Positions 7,751 to 16,702 of a DNA stretch of 37,843 nt are shown here, one piece after another. Position 1 is the first letter of the stretch; each line of letters opens with the position of its first letter. The notes under the pieces are model-generated. The model was not told the DNA's origin and did not search any database. It saw only the letters and a program-made list of their open reading frames with translations. The DNA is from Proteobacteria bacterium UBA6908. GTDB taxonomy: Bacteria; Pseudomonadota; Gammaproteobacteria; Acidiferrobacterales; UBA6901. The stretch is taken from contig DKBE01000110.1 of assembly GCA_002451085.1 (NCBI GenBank), positions 16,033 to 53,875 of the forward strand, in the 5' to 3' direction. A program made the position numbers and the translations under genes.

Positions 7751-8758
7751 CTAGATGCCAATGTTGTCGGCCAGAAATTGATCGTAATCACCGGTGCTGA
7801 CGATGTGGGTGCCGTCGCAATTGAACTGCATTCGGATGGCATCGCGGGTGATGCTGATGCCCATGTTGCGCAGGTAAAAGTTCTGGATGGTGCGCAGGGT
7901 CTGCAATTTGTCGATGACGCGTGCAATCTCCTCCTGGGTCAAGGGCTGCCAGTTCCGATAACGGTGCCGGTAGGATTCTTTATAGTGTCCGGGCAGGGCC
8001 AGGGTGTCGAATTCCGTGGCCAGGGTGTCGTACAAACGGCGGATCAGGCGCGTTTTTTCCGCAAAGTCCAGCACCGGGAAATGGCGATCCAGATAGTTGG
8101 TGTCGATCAGCTTGTTGGCGGGGTGAACTTCATAATTGAAGGGATCAAAGATCGATGTCAGCCGGATTTCGCCGCTGTTGAAGTGCAGGGACACTTCGCT
8201 GACGCACCGTTCAATCAGCAGGGTTTGCAGTTTTTGGGTGAGGTCCGGCAAGACCTTGTCCATGGGACTTTCACGCCGTTCGCGGTCAAAGACCGTTTCC
8301 CGCATGGTCGGATCGCCCTTGATGCTGATTTGCAGGTTGTTGCCCTTGATGCCGGTGGTGGCGAGCAGGTTTTCCTTGAGCGCCAGCTCTTCGGTGCGCT
8401 GCGCCATCACATGGCTGATGATGTCGTTCACCTTGTTGTCGGTGGCCATGAGCCTGTGGAACTGCTCTTTGTCCAGCACGACCAGCGTGGTGTCGGTCAT
8501 CGCACTCACCGAGGCAGTACGCTTTCCCTGGCTGATCACCGCCATTTCACCCAGGAAGCTGCCGGTGGCCCGCTGGCCGATTTCCACGCGGTTGGTGAAC
8601 TCGTGAAGGAAGACCGACACCGTGCCGTCCTCGATAAAGTAGACGTGGTCCGCGGGGTCTCCTTCGGAAAAGATCAATTCGCCCGGCTGGTAGCGACGGA
8701 CCGTGCCACAGGAGCGGATATTCTCGAAATTCTGTGGTTCCAGCGTGATCGGTTCCAT
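7751..8758 (-). CDS. Cyclic-nucleotide-binding protein with an unknown C-terminal domain
   Basis: A 335-residue soluble protein. Residues about 5-120 are a cNMP-binding domain with the phosphate-cassette pattern FLGEMAVISQGKRTASV (E71, R80 at the ligand positions). The remaining 200 residues match no domain I recognise: they are charged, predicted mixed helix/strand, and include conserved-looking runs such as SLHFNSGEIRLTS and YRHRYRNWQPLTQEE. There is no helix-turn-helix in the usual Crp position, so it is probably not a Crp-type transcription factor. AGAGGAG lies before the ATG. It is transcribed toward the CHASE2 cyclase gene and is the natural intracellular effector of that enzyme, with an unknown output. 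Confidence 0.85.
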   Translation of the reverse strand: MEPITLEPQNFENIRSCGTVRRYQPGELIFSEGDPADHVYFIEDGTVSVFLHEFTNRVEIGQRATGSFLGEMAVISQGKRTASVSAMTDTTLVVLDKEQFHRLMATDNKVNDIISHVMAQRTEELALKENLLATTGIKGNNLQISIKGDPTMRETVFDRERRESPMDKVLPDLTQKLQTLLIERCVSEVSLHFNSGEIRLTSIFDPFNYEVHPANKLIDTNYLDRHFPVLDFAEKTRLIRRLYDTLATEFDTLALPGHYKESYRHRYRNWQPLTQEEIARVIDKLQTLRTIQNFYLRNMGISITRDAIRMQFNCDGTHIVSTGDYDQFLADNIGI

Positions 8759-9081
8759 GAGTCGTCTCCTCTGTGCCCGGCGTGACGATCTTTCCGGTTG
8801 TTCAGAAATTAACCATGCCTAGCATACAACGAATGTTCCGCCTGGCCATTTATTCAGCCTGATAGCCAACTGCGGAATTTCTCACAGCGCTCGATGCACG
8901 GCTGGAGCAGAGCAGCGAAAACTATACTTTCGCGTTCTATCTATTGAAATAAACATGAACACCCACTTGGCTGATCATCCTTAGTAGCCTCGGTTGCCTC
9001 GATTACCTTCTTATTTGCACCAAAGTGGCGCCTGAATTCCGGGGGCATGCTAGCGTACGGTGCACCAACGGACCCGGTGCA

Positions 9082-9099
9082 TTCAGTCAATTGACTGAA
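9082..9099. promoter_or_regulatory. 18-bp perfect palindrome
   Basis: TTCAGTCAA (9082-9090) is directly followed by its exact reverse complement TTGACTGAA (9091-9099). A spacer-free 9+9 palindrome between divergent units is a good candidate for a dimeric repressor or activator site. The binding protein is unknown. Confidence 0.5.
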
Positions 9100-9186
9100 A
9101 AGGCTGCATAATCGTTCTGGCATGGAAAAGCCGGATGCGATCGAGCAAGACACGACTCCATCTCTTTTGAGCGTGAGCTGATCGTA

Positions 9187-9202
9187 TGTGCTCTACATCA
9201 CA
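9187..9202. promoter_or_regulatory. CRP-like binding site
   Basis: TGTGC-N6-TCACA differs by one base from the core TGTGA-N6-TCACA of cAMP-CRP sites. It lies about 250 bp upstream of the FecR-barrel gene and about 430 bp upstream of the divergent cNMP-binding gene. No crp gene is in the window, so use of the site depends on a regulator encoded elsewhere. Confidence 0.42.
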
Positions 9203-9449
9203 GAAGATTAATTTGACGGATCTCCAAAAAACCCCGCATGATGTAAGCAATGTGTAAGTAGCAGACGATAAAGTATCTCGCACATAGAAGTATCAATCCG
9301 CGATACCGTCAGTAAATAAGTACTTAATTAAAAGCAAAATTACATAAAACACCACGCCAGGGATCCGGGGCAAAACAACAACAAGTTCGTTGCTGCACTA
9401 ATCGTGTGAAGGATATACACGTCGCAGCCGAAAGTTTGAGGGAAGGTCG

Positions 9450-12400
9450 ATGGGTGGCAATCGTTTGGTTCTGGACAAGAACCACAGTCGGTTTTGTCGG
9501 TGGATGGGTGTTTCCGTAGTGCTCCTGCTTTTTTTCGGCACCGTGGCGCATGCCGCCGATACCTGTGAACCGGTTGTCGGACGGCTGTCCAGTGCGACTG
9601 GAAATATTGAAGTTCAGCGTGGCACCGACACGAACTGGACGAAGGCACGACTGAACGAAACCCTGTGCGAGGGCGATTCGGTCCGAACCGCTGAACGCAG
9701 CCGCGCGGCGATTTCGCTGACGAATACCGTGGTCCTGCGACTCGATCAGAACACGACCATTCGCCTGATTAATGTCGGCAACAAGCCCGAGGAGCAATCG
9801 CTCCTCGATGTGTTGCGCGGTGCGGTCCAGTCGTTCAGTCGCAAGCCACGTCCCCTGGCCGTCAATACCCCGTACCTGAACGGCACGATCGAGGGCACCG
9901 AGTTTGTCATCCGCGTGGCGGAAAATCAGACCATCCTCACAGTCTTCGAAGGAACGGTACGAGCCGCCAATGACCAGGGAACGGTGGCCGTGCCCGGCGG
10001 GCAGTCGGTGGTCGCCGAGGCCGGCAAGGCGCCGCAGCCGCGCACCGTCGTCCGTCCGCGCGATGCCTCCCAGTGGGCGTTGTACTATCCGCCCGTCCTT
10101 GCGACCGGTGGCGCGCCGGGAGTTTCGACCCTGCTCGACCAGGCGGCGCGTTCGCTCTCTGTCGGGCGAGTCGACACCGCGCGCAATGAGATTGATCAGG
10201 CCCTGGCGCAGGATCCGAACTCCGGATTGGCGTTTGCCCTGCGTTCGGTGATTGCGGTGGTGCAAAACGACAATGCCCAGGCACTCGCCGATGCCAACAA
10301 GGCTGTTGCCCTGAGCCCCGACACCGCGGCGCCCCGCATTGCACTGTCGTATGCACAGCAGGCCAGCTTCCAGATTCCACAGGCGCGCGACACCCTGCTT
10401 GAGGCCGTGAAGCGTCAGCCACAGGATGCGTTGGCTTGGGCGCGCTTGGCGGAACTGCACCTGATGCTTGGTGAACGCAGCGAGTCCACCGCGGCTGCCG
10501 ACCGCGCCGCGTCGCTGGCGCCGGAACTGGGCCGTTCGCTTACCACACGCGGATTCGCATCGCTGGCGACCTTCCGGATTGCCTCGGCCATTGCCTCCTT
10601 CGAGAAAGCCGTGGCGGCCGATCCGGCCGACCCGATGCCGCACCTTGGCCTGGGTCTCGCCCGCATCAATCAGGGCAAGCTCGCCACGGGTCGCGCGGAA
10701 ATCGAGCTGGCCGTAAGCCTGGATTCCAATAACGCCCTGCTGCGCGCCTATCTGGGCAAGGCCTATTTCGAAGAGCGGCGTGAAGGGTTGGATGCCCAGC
10801 AGTTCCACATTGCCAAGGAGCTCGACATTCGCGATCCCACCGCCTATCTGTACGACGGCATCCGGTTGCAAACCGAGAATCGCCCGGTCGAAGCCGTGCA
10901 GGCGCTGGAAGAATCGTTCGAACGCAATGACAACCGCGCGGTATACCGCGGACGCATGTTGCTGGACCAGGACCGTGCCGCGCGCGGCACCAGCCTGGCG
11001 CGCGCCTACAGCGACCTCGGTTTCTCGTCGGTGGCTGCCAACGAAGCCACGGATTCCCTGACGGCGGATCCGGGGAACGCCTCGGCCCATCGCTTCCTGG
11101 CGGATTCGCTGCGCGATGATCCGCGCCGCGAGGTCGCGCGGGTGAGCGAAGAGCTGCAGGCGCAGATGCTGCAGGACATCTCGATCAACCCGGTGCAACC
11201 AAGCTCCGGCGAGACGGGTTTGAACGTGGTGACCGCCGGTGGCCCGGCGAACGCCGGCTTCAATGAATTCACGCCACTGTTCCAGCGTGATCAGGCGCAG
11301 GCGGCGGTCAGTGCATTCATGGGCAGCCAGAACACCTCCGGCTACGAAGTGGCGGCGTCGGGTCTTTATAATCGCTTTTCCGTGAGCGCCGGCGCCTACG
11401 AATACACGAGCGACGGGTTCCGCCCGAACAACGACAACAAGCAGTCCGTCAACAACTTCTTTGCCCAGTTCGAAGTGGCCGATGGGTTCAACGTACAGGT
11501 CGAGCACCGCCACCGTTATTCCGAGAACGGCGATCTCGTCATGCAATTTGACCCGATGACGTACTACCCGGACTATCGCCAGCAACGCGAAATTGAAAGC
11601 AACCGAATTGGTGCCCGCCTGAATCTCGGCCCGCGCTCAACGCTGCTGCTCTCTTCCATCTTCTCGGATCGTTCGGAGGAAGGCGGGCTCACGCTGGTGA
11701 ATATCCCGAATGTGTTCGTTTTCCGCAGGGATTTTACGGTTCGAGAAGATGGCGCCCAGCACGAGCTGCAGTACCTGTACCGCGGCGATCAGTTTAAGTT
11801 GCAGGCCGGTGCCACGCGCTCGAGTTCCAATGTGGATTCCGTGGATCTAGCATCGTCCACGGTGTGGATCCCCCTGCCGTCACCGCCGTTCCCCCCGGGT
11901 TTGACAACGCCGGTCACCACCGTGACGCCAACCCAGGCGACCACCGAACTGATCGACACGCGTGGCTATCTCTACGGCTACGCCCGGTTCCCGTCGGTCG
12001 TGCAATGGACGGTGGGCGTTGGGTATGACAAGCACGAGGAACAGGCCTACAACTACGACGACGCGCAAATCAGCCCCAAGCTGGGCGCCAAGTGGGACAT
12101 CACCAGTGCGGTGGCCCTGCGCGCGGCCTACTTCAAGACCGTGAAGCCGGCCCTGTCGGCCAACCGCACCCTGGAACCGACCCAGGTGGCCGGGTTCAAT
12201 CAGATTTTCGATGATGCCAACGGCACCAAGGCCACGCGGTACGGCGCCGGTCTGGATTGGCGCGCGGCGCGCAACGTGTTTACCGGTCTCGAGGCCAGCT
12301 GGCGTGCGATCGAGCACCCGAACGTCGTCAGTGGCGCCATCCAGTTCCAGGACTGGGACGAACAGCTGCATCGCCTGTATGCCTACTGGGCGCCTACCGC

Positions 12401-12809
12401 ACGCTGGAGTCTGGGGGTCGAGGCTGCTTATGACATGTTCGAGAGCGGCTCCGTCGACTTAAGCCGGCCGCGCAATGTCACCACCTTCACGGTGCCGGTG
12501 CGGGTGCAGTATTTCCACCCGACCGGCTGGTTTGCCTCGCTGGTGACGACCTATGTTAACCAGACGGTCGAAAATAACGTGCTGCCGAGCGGCACCGTCG
12601 AGCTGGATAGCCAGTTCACGGTGGCTGATCTGGCGTTGGGGTATCGCTTCCCGAAGCGCGCCGGCATCGCCAGCATTACGGTGCAGAACCTTTTTGATCG
12701 ATCGTTCGACTACCGGGACAACAGTTATCGCGCCTTTCAGGATGTGAGCATCACCTCGCCGTATTCACCGGTGCGCACTGTTATGGGACGGGTGACATTC
12801 AATTTCTAA
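9450..12809 (+). CDS. FecR-domain, TPR and outer-membrane beta-barrel protein
   Basis: A 1119-residue exported protein with three regions. A signal peptide ends at about residue 35 (TVAHA|AD). Residues about 70-190 are a FecR domain with the typical GDSVRTAERSRAAISL and NTPYLNGTIEGTEF patterns. Residues about 225-560 are a TPR array (repeated ALAQDPNSGLAFA- and AVALSPDTAAPR-type helices). Residues about 610-1119 show alternating amphipathic strands and end in VTFNF, the terminal aromatic typical of barrels inserted by the BAM machinery; this part resembles a TonB-dependent receptor barrel, but no plug domain precedes it. GGGAAGG lies before the ATG. There is no FecI-type sigma gene beside it. 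It faces a CHASE2 cyclase operon across a long intergenic region; FecR- and CHASE2-domain genes are, from memory, often neighbours in bacteria. Confidence 0.9.
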   Translation: MGGNRLVLDKNHSRFCRWMGVSVVLLLFFGTVAHAADTCEPVVGRLSSATGNIEVQRGTDTNWTKARLNETLCEGDSVRTAERSRAAISLTNTVVLRLDQNTTIRLINVGNKPEEQSLLDVLRGAVQSFSRKPRPLAVNTPYLNGTIEGTEFVIRVAENQTILTVFEGTVRAANDQGTVAVPGGQSVVAEAGKAPQPRTVVRPRDASQWALYYPPVLATGGAPGVSTLLDQAARSLSVGRVDTARNEIDQALAQDPNSGLAFALRSVIAVVQNDNAQALADANKAVALSPDTAAPRIALSYAQQASFQIPQARDTLLEAVKRQPQDALAWARLAELHLMLGERSESTAAADRAASLAPELGRSLTTRGFASLATFRIASAIASFEKAVAADPADPMPHLGLGLARINQGKLATGRAEIELAVSLDSNNALLRAYLGKAYFEERREGLDAQQFHIAKELDIRDPTAYLYDGIRLQTENRPVEAVQALEESFERNDNRAVYRGRMLLDQDRAARGTSLARAYSDLGFSSVAANEATDSLTADPGNASAHRFLADSLRDDPRREVARVSEELQAQMLQDISINPVQPSSGETGLNVVTAGGPANAGFNEFTPLFQRDQAQAAVSAFMGSQNTSGYEVAASGLYNRFSVSAGAYEYTSDGFRPNNDNKQSVNNFFAQFEVADGFNVQVEHRHRYSENGDLVMQFDPMTYYPDYRQQREIESNRIGARLNLGPRSTLLLSSIFSDRSEEGGLTLVNIPNVFVFRRDFTVREDGAQHELQYLYRGDQFKLQAGATRSSSNVDSVDLASSTVWIPLPSPPFPPGLTTPVTTVTPTQATTELIDTRGYLYGYARFPSVVQWTVGVGYDKHEEQAYNYDDAQISPKLGAKWDITSAVALRAAYFKTVKPALSANRTLEPTQVAGFNQIFDDANGTKATRYGAGLDWRAARNVFTGLEASWRAIEHPNVVSGAIQFQDWDEQLHRLYAYWAPTARWSLGVEAAYDMFESGSVDLSRPRNVTTFTVPVRVQYFHPTGWFASLVTTYVNQTVENNVLPSGTVELDSQFTVADLALGYRFPKRAGIASITVQNLFDRSFDYRDNSYRAFQDVSITSPYSPVRTVMGRVTFNF

Positions 12810-12896
12810 ATAACTGCATTTTTCGATTTTTGGAGCATCTTGTTTTTGTGCCATGGAAGCGGGGCCAATATCCGTATCACAGCTTGGAGAACTGCA

Positions 12897-13748
12897 ATGA
12901 ATGACAAGAGTAATGTGAAGTTGATACTGAGAATGGCCATTGCCTTTCTGGCCATGGGCGGTCTGGGCAATGCCTGGGCCGAATGCGTACAGCAAAGTCC
13001 GGCCAGTGCGGGCTATTCCGTGGCCGATACCGTCGCCGTGGTCGATGGCACCACAGGATGTGCCGCGATCAATGGACAGGTAGGCTGCCGCATCACCAAT
13101 GGCGTCGGCACGTGTACCGCCAAGGACGTGCTGGGCAACAACCTGTTCACGGCGTACAGCAATACGGATTCGACCGGTCGCATCACCTGGACGGTGGATC
13201 CCAGCTCGCGCTTCAAGGCCGACTCCGCCCTGCTGGGCGGTGGTCAGTCAGGCAACGCCTGCGGCTTTTTCTACAAGAACGACGCCTCGGGTGGCCAGGG
13301 CCTGGCCTTTGCCAAAAGCAACGGTGGCATCTCCAACGTGACCTATCTGGATGTGTGCACCAATCTCAAGGTTGATGAACCGCCGCCGGCCCCCAAGTTG
13401 CTGCCGACCTGCCCGGCCGACGTGCAGGCAGCGCTGGATGAAGGTACGATTCCGGGCGACTACGCCATTGTCGGCACCATCACCGATTCCGATTCGGCAA
13501 CCTTCTGCGTCAAGAGTGGTGTCCAGATCAAGACCTGTATCAATGAAGAGGGCAAGAACCTTCCACCGACAGCTCCGGGTAAAACCCCCCGTTGCTCTGA
13601 GGGTCCCAACAGCCTGGGCTCGCCGCCCTTCAAGCGCAACCTGACCTTCTCCATGAGCAAGACGGGTGACAGCAGTCAGATATTCGTCTGTCTGCCCCCA
13701 ACCTATACCTTTGCCGGAAACCAATCCTGCGCTTGGGTGACCTATTAA
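12897..13748 (+). CDS. Exported 12-cysteine protein of unknown function
   Basis: A 283-residue protein with a signal peptide (MNDKSNVKLILRMAIAFLAM, cleavage about AWA|E at 28). The start at 12897 is preferred to the in-frame 12840 because GGAGA lies six bases upstream and the signal peptide begins there. The mature chain has exactly 12 cysteines spread along it (for example C30, C55, C64, C73, C122, C154), an even number that suits disulfide bonding in the periplasm or outside the cell. A proline-rich hinge (EPPPAPKLLP) splits it into two halves of about 130 residues. I do not recognise a family. It lies 88 bp after the FecR-TPR-barrel gene and before a strong terminator, so it may be its partner or cargo. 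Confidence 0.85.
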   Translation: MNDKSNVKLILRMAIAFLAMGGLGNAWAECVQQSPASAGYSVADTVAVVDGTTGCAAINGQVGCRITNGVGTCTAKDVLGNNLFTAYSNTDSTGRITWTVDPSSRFKADSALLGGGQSGNACGFFYKNDASGGQGLAFAKSNGGISNVTYLDVCTNLKVDEPPPAPKLLPTCPADVQAALDEGTIPGDYAIVGTITDSDSATFCVKSGVQIKTCINEEGKNLPPTAPGKTPRCSEGPNSLGSPPFKRNLTFSMSKTGDSSQIFVCLPPTYTFAGNQSCAWVTY

Positions 13749-13771
13749 TAGATGGTAGGTATTTGCTCGAT

Positions 13772-13802
13772 AAAAACGCCCCCTTTCGGGGGCGTTTTTT
13801 TT
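13772..13802. terminator. Bidirectional rho-independent terminator
   Basis: AAAAACGCCCCC (13772-13783), loop TTTC, then GGGGGCG and eight T (13795-13802). The A-run on the left makes it work in both directions, which fits its place between the exported 12-cysteine gene and the converging zinc-ribbon gene. Confidence 0.92.
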
Positions 13803-13912
13803 GCAGATCCGATGTTGCAGGTGTTAGTGAATCATTGCGTGTGAGAGCCACATTTACCTGTAGTACCAGACCTGATGCGGCAGCGTTCAGGAACCATTGT
13901 GACAACAGCCGA

Positions 13913-14302
13913 TCACTTGGGTTTGTCACCAAACAATTTGTCGAGTTCGGACTTGGCCGCGTCTTCCTTGGAATCCGTACTGTCGCCGGCAGCACCGAAC
14001 AGGTTGTCGAGTGTTGCCTTGGCCACACCGGCCCTGGCCTGTGCCGTCCCGGCCTTGAAGGCGTGGTCGCGCGGTTCAAACCAGCCGCAGAAATTGGCGT
14101 GTTCCTTGTCGGTGACTTCCTCCGCGTCCTGTTCCTTGCAGGCTTTCGGTCGGCCTGGGGCATAGTGCACACACAGCCGGCACACATGCTGGTAGGCCCG
14201 GCACTTGGGGCACTCGGCGAGGCGACTCAAGGGCAACGGCAGTTCGACGAGCGAAGCACCGCATTTCCAGCACACCAGGTCGGGTCGTTTCGGAGCGGGC
14301 AT
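13913..14302 (-). CDS. Zinc-ribbon protein of unknown function
   Basis: A 129-residue cytoplasmic protein. The first 60 residues carry four cysteine pairs or near-pairs (CWKC, CPKC, CRLC, then KACKEQ and NFCGWF), a double zinc-ribbon layout. The rest is a low-complexity Ala/Asp/Lys tail with two copies of an LDNLFG/LDKLFG motif at the C-terminus. Similar proteins, beginning with a CWKC ribbon and a CRxCxHY segment, are widespread in proteobacteria but have no assigned role. The start is set at the MPAPKRPDLVCWKC methionine because upstream in-frame residues are compositionally unlike a protein. It stands alone, converging on the terminator at 13772-13802. Confidence 0.8.
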   Translation of the reverse strand: MPAPKRPDLVCWKCGASLVELPLPLSRLAECPKCRAYQHVCRLCVHYAPGRPKACKEQDAEEVTDKEHANFCGWFEPRDHAFKAGTAQARAGVAKATLDNLFGAAGDSTDSKEDAAKSELDKLFGDKPK

Positions 14303-14493
14303 GTCAGATGCTCGTGCAGGTGATGATGACGCCACTATCATGCCGCAAACAGGGCCTGAAGAGCGACCAGTAGACCGGGAAGATCCTCGAGTCTGTCTCA
14401 TCGCAGAATAATCCCCAACCATCCGCTATGGTTGATTGTATGCGGTAGGTTGGTTTTTCGACACAGGAACACGGAGTAGAGGGAGCAAACTGG

Positions 14494-15399
14494 ATGACAT
14501 CCCGAATCGTGAGCATCGTCTGTATGGCTGCGTTGTCATTGTGCGCTGTCACCGCAGCGGCCAGGGAAATCACGCTCCGGCATGACGGATTGGTGCTCAA
14601 CGCCCATCTCGAACTTTCCGCCGGCAAACAAATTGCCGACGGGGTGATCCTCATCACCCATTCCGGGCTCGCACACGGTCGCATGGACACGCTGTCCTAC
14701 CTGCAGGAGTTGCTGAAGGACAGTGGTTACAGTTCGCTGGCCATTACCCTGAGTCTCGGGGTCGACAACCGTCACGGCATGTTTGATTGCAAGGCCACGC
14801 ACCGGCATCGTTACACCGATGGTGCTGCCGAGATCGGTATTTGGCTGGACTGGCTGAAACAGCAGGGCGCGAGGAAGACGGTGCTGCTCGGTCATTCTCG
14901 CGGTGCCGCGCAAACCGCCGTGTACATGGCCGAGCACGACAACGAGCTGGTAAAGGCGACGGTGTTGCTGGCGCCGGATACGCAAGCGACCAACGATGCC
15001 GTGTCCTATCAGCGGCGTCACCACACACCGCTGGCGCCAGTGCTCCAGAAGGCGCAGGCCCTGGTCCAGGCGGGCCACGGCCAGACGGTGCTTGAGCACA
15101 CGGGCATTTTGTATTGCGCGGACACCAGCGTGACCGCCGACACGATCGTGTCGTATTACGGTCCCGATCCGCGTCTCGATACCCCGTACCTGATTCCCGG
15201 AATCAAAAAACCGCTGCTGATCGTGATCGCCAGTAACGATGAGGTGGTGGTCGGCTTCCGGGACAAGTTTGCACAACTCGTGGATGGCCAGCGCGTGCAG
15301 ATGAAGGTGGTTGAGGGTGCCGGCCACTTTTTCCGCGACCTTTATGCCGACGATGCCGTTGACGCCACCAGGGTGTTTCTGAAGGGGATCGGTTACTAG
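14494..15399 (+). CDS. Exported alpha/beta-hydrolase
   Basis: A 301-residue protein with a signal peptide (about 1-22, ending AAA) and an alpha/beta-hydrolase fold. The nucleophile elbow is GHSRG with S135. A likely acid lies in the strand [12 protein letters not shown] and the catalytic histidine in EGAGHFF. Residues H56 in ILITHSG follow the usual oxyanion-strand position. The substrate (an ester or amide in the periplasm) cannot be told. GAGGGAGC precedes the ATG. The following MFS transporter gene starts 109 bp later on the same strand; whether they form an operon is open. Confidence 0.85.
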   Translation: MTSRIVSIVCMAALSLCAVTAAAREITLRHDGLVLNAHLELSAGKQIADGVILITHSGLAHGRMDTLSYLQELLKDSGYSSLAITLSLGVDNRHGMFDCKATHRHRYTDGAAEIGIWLDWLKQQGARKTVLLGHSRGAAQTAVYMAEHDNELVKATVLLAPDTQATNDAVSYQRRHHTPLAPVLQKAQALVQAGHGQTVLEHTGILYCADTSVTADTIVSYYGPDPRLDTPYLIPGIKKPLLIVIASNDEVVVGFRDKFAQLVDGQRVQMKVVEGAGHFFRDLYADDAVDATRVFLKGIGY

Positions 15400-15508
15400 T
15401 CTCTGGTCAATCAACCAGTTTTGCCTGCGCCTTGCTCGATTGGCGACAGCTGTCCTGAGTCGGGGCATCGGTCTTTCGTTCAGGCGGGGTTGCAGGTATC
15501 TTGCTGCC

Positions 15509-16669
15509 ATGCCCGTAAACGCTGCGATCGCCGTCATCGTCATCGCCGAACTGTTCGGCACCTCGTTGTGGTTCAGCGCCAATGCCGTGGCCGACGCGCT
15601 ACAGCGTGCCTGGGGAATTTCCGTCCTGGATCTCGGCCATCTGACAAGCGCGGTACAGCTTGGATTCATCAGCGGCACGTTTGTTATCGCCTTCTCGGGG
15701 CTGGCGGACCGGTTCTCCGCCAGCCGCATCTTTGCCGTCTGCGCATTGCTGGGTGCGGTCTCGAATGCCGCGTTTGCCTATTTAAGTGACGGCCTATCCA
15801 GCGCGCTGGCATACCGGTTTATCACCGGTCTCGCCCTGGCCGGCATCTATCCGATCGGCATGAAGCTGGTGGTGAGCTGGGCACCACAGAAAGCCGGCAA
15901 TGTACTCGGCTGGCTGGTCGGCATGCTGGTATTCGGCAGCGGACTGCCACACCTGATCCGCGGACTGGATGTGACGCCACACTGGCAGGGTGTGATGTAT
16001 AGCGCCTCGGGACTCGCCGTGCTGGCGGCATGGATGGTGGGATGGCTCGGGGTGGGTCCGCATCACGGCACGGCCCGACGGTTGCAGTGGGGCGGTGTAC
16101 TGCAATCCTTCCGCATTCCGGGCTTCCGCGCCGCCGCACTGGGGTACTTTGGCCACATGTGGGAACTGTACGCATTTTATGCGTTGGCGCCGCTGCTGGC
16201 TGCGCTGCTAATCGGAAATGTCGATACACACGCGACGTATCTCACGGCGGCCGGTGTATTTGCCACGGGCGGCATCGGCTGTATTGCCGGCGGCCTGGTC
16301 AGCCATCGGTGGGGCAGCGGGCGTGTCGCGATCATCGCGCTGGCCGGTTCGGCAATCTGTTGTCTGATGTATCCGTTTGCGCAGGGCATGCCGGTGTTCG
16401 TTCCGCTGGCACTGCTGTTGGCCTGGGGTCTGTTCGTGGTCGCCGACTCACCGCAATTTTCGGCACTCGCTGCCGGGGCCTGCCCACCGGAGCGGGTTGG
16501 CAGTGCACTGGCGCTCATGAACAGCGTGGGCTTCGCGATCACCATCGTGGCCATTGAACTGACTACCAGCCAGTGGGAAAGTCTGCACAGTCAGATTGCC
16601 TGGCTATTGTTGCCGGGTCCGTTGCTGGGATTGATGGCCATGCGCCGGTTTTGGCATGGCGTCGTCTGA
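15509..16669 (+). CDS. MFS transporter
   Basis: A 386-residue membrane protein with about 12 hydrophobic helices and the MFS pattern of two six-helix halves. The loop after helix 2 ([16 protein letters not shown]) fits motif A (GxLaDrxGrr). The start at 15509 (MPVNAAIAV) is preferred over the in-frame 15440 because the upstream part is not membrane-like and the first helix begins here. Similar carriers export small organic compounds or take up anions such as nitrate or cyanate analogues; the substrate is not readable. It may be co-transcribed with the exported hydrolase upstream. Confidence 0.85.
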   Translation: MPVNAAIAVIVIAELFGTSLWFSANAVADALQRAWGISVLDLGHLTSAVQLGFISGTFVIAFSGLADRFSASRIFAVCALLGAVSNAAFAYLSDGLSSALAYRFITGLALAGIYPIGMKLVVSWAPQKAGNVLGWLVGMLVFGSGLPHLIRGLDVTPHWQGVMYSASGLAVLAAWMVGWLGVGPHHGTARRLQWGGVLQSFRIPGFRAAALGYFGHMWELYAFYALAPLLAALLIGNVDTHATYLTAAGVFATGGIGCIAGGLVSHRWGSGRVAIIALAGSAICCLMYPFAQGMPVFVPLALLLAWGLFVVADSPQFSALAAGACPPERVGSALALMNSVGFAITIVAIELTTSQWESLHSQIAWLLLPGPLLGLMAMRRFWHGVV

Positions 16670-16702
16670 TTGTCCGTAGGTGCGGCGGGCGCTTTTCCTA
16701 AT

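Larger units (their letters stand above)
8759..9449. other. 690-bp divergent intergenic region with regulatory-looking sites
   Basis: The longest non-coding stretch of the window and more AT-rich than its flanks, it separates the minus-strand cNMP/cyclase genes from the FecR-barrel gene. It contains an 18-bp perfect palindrome (9082-9099), a CRP-like site (9187-9202) and a small palindrome TAAGTACTTA near 9315. No reading frame in it looks coding. It probably holds both divergent promoters and their control sites. Confidence 0.55.

Noticed and set aside
7616..8785. A 389-codon open frame on the plus strand over the cNMP-binding gene
   Set aside because: It is the antisense frame of a gene with intact cNMP-binding motifs and a good ribosome site; the plus-strand product shows no domain.
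9324..11585. A 753-codon open frame on the minus strand, opposite the FecR-TPR-barrel gene
   Set aside because: It is antisense to a gene with a clear signal peptide, FecR and TPR motifs. Its own translation is Arg/His/Gly-rich with no domain pattern, as expected for a mirror frame in GC-rich DNA.
9450..12809. Classical FecI-FecR-FecA iron-uptake signalling
   Set aside because: No sigma-factor gene lies beside it, no plug domain or TonB box is seen, and the FecR part is on the outer-membrane protein itself.
14536..15729. A 397-codon open frame on the minus strand opposite the alpha/beta-hydrolase
   Set aside because: Antisense to a gene with a signal peptide and a GHSRG nucleophile elbow; no domain in the mirror frame.
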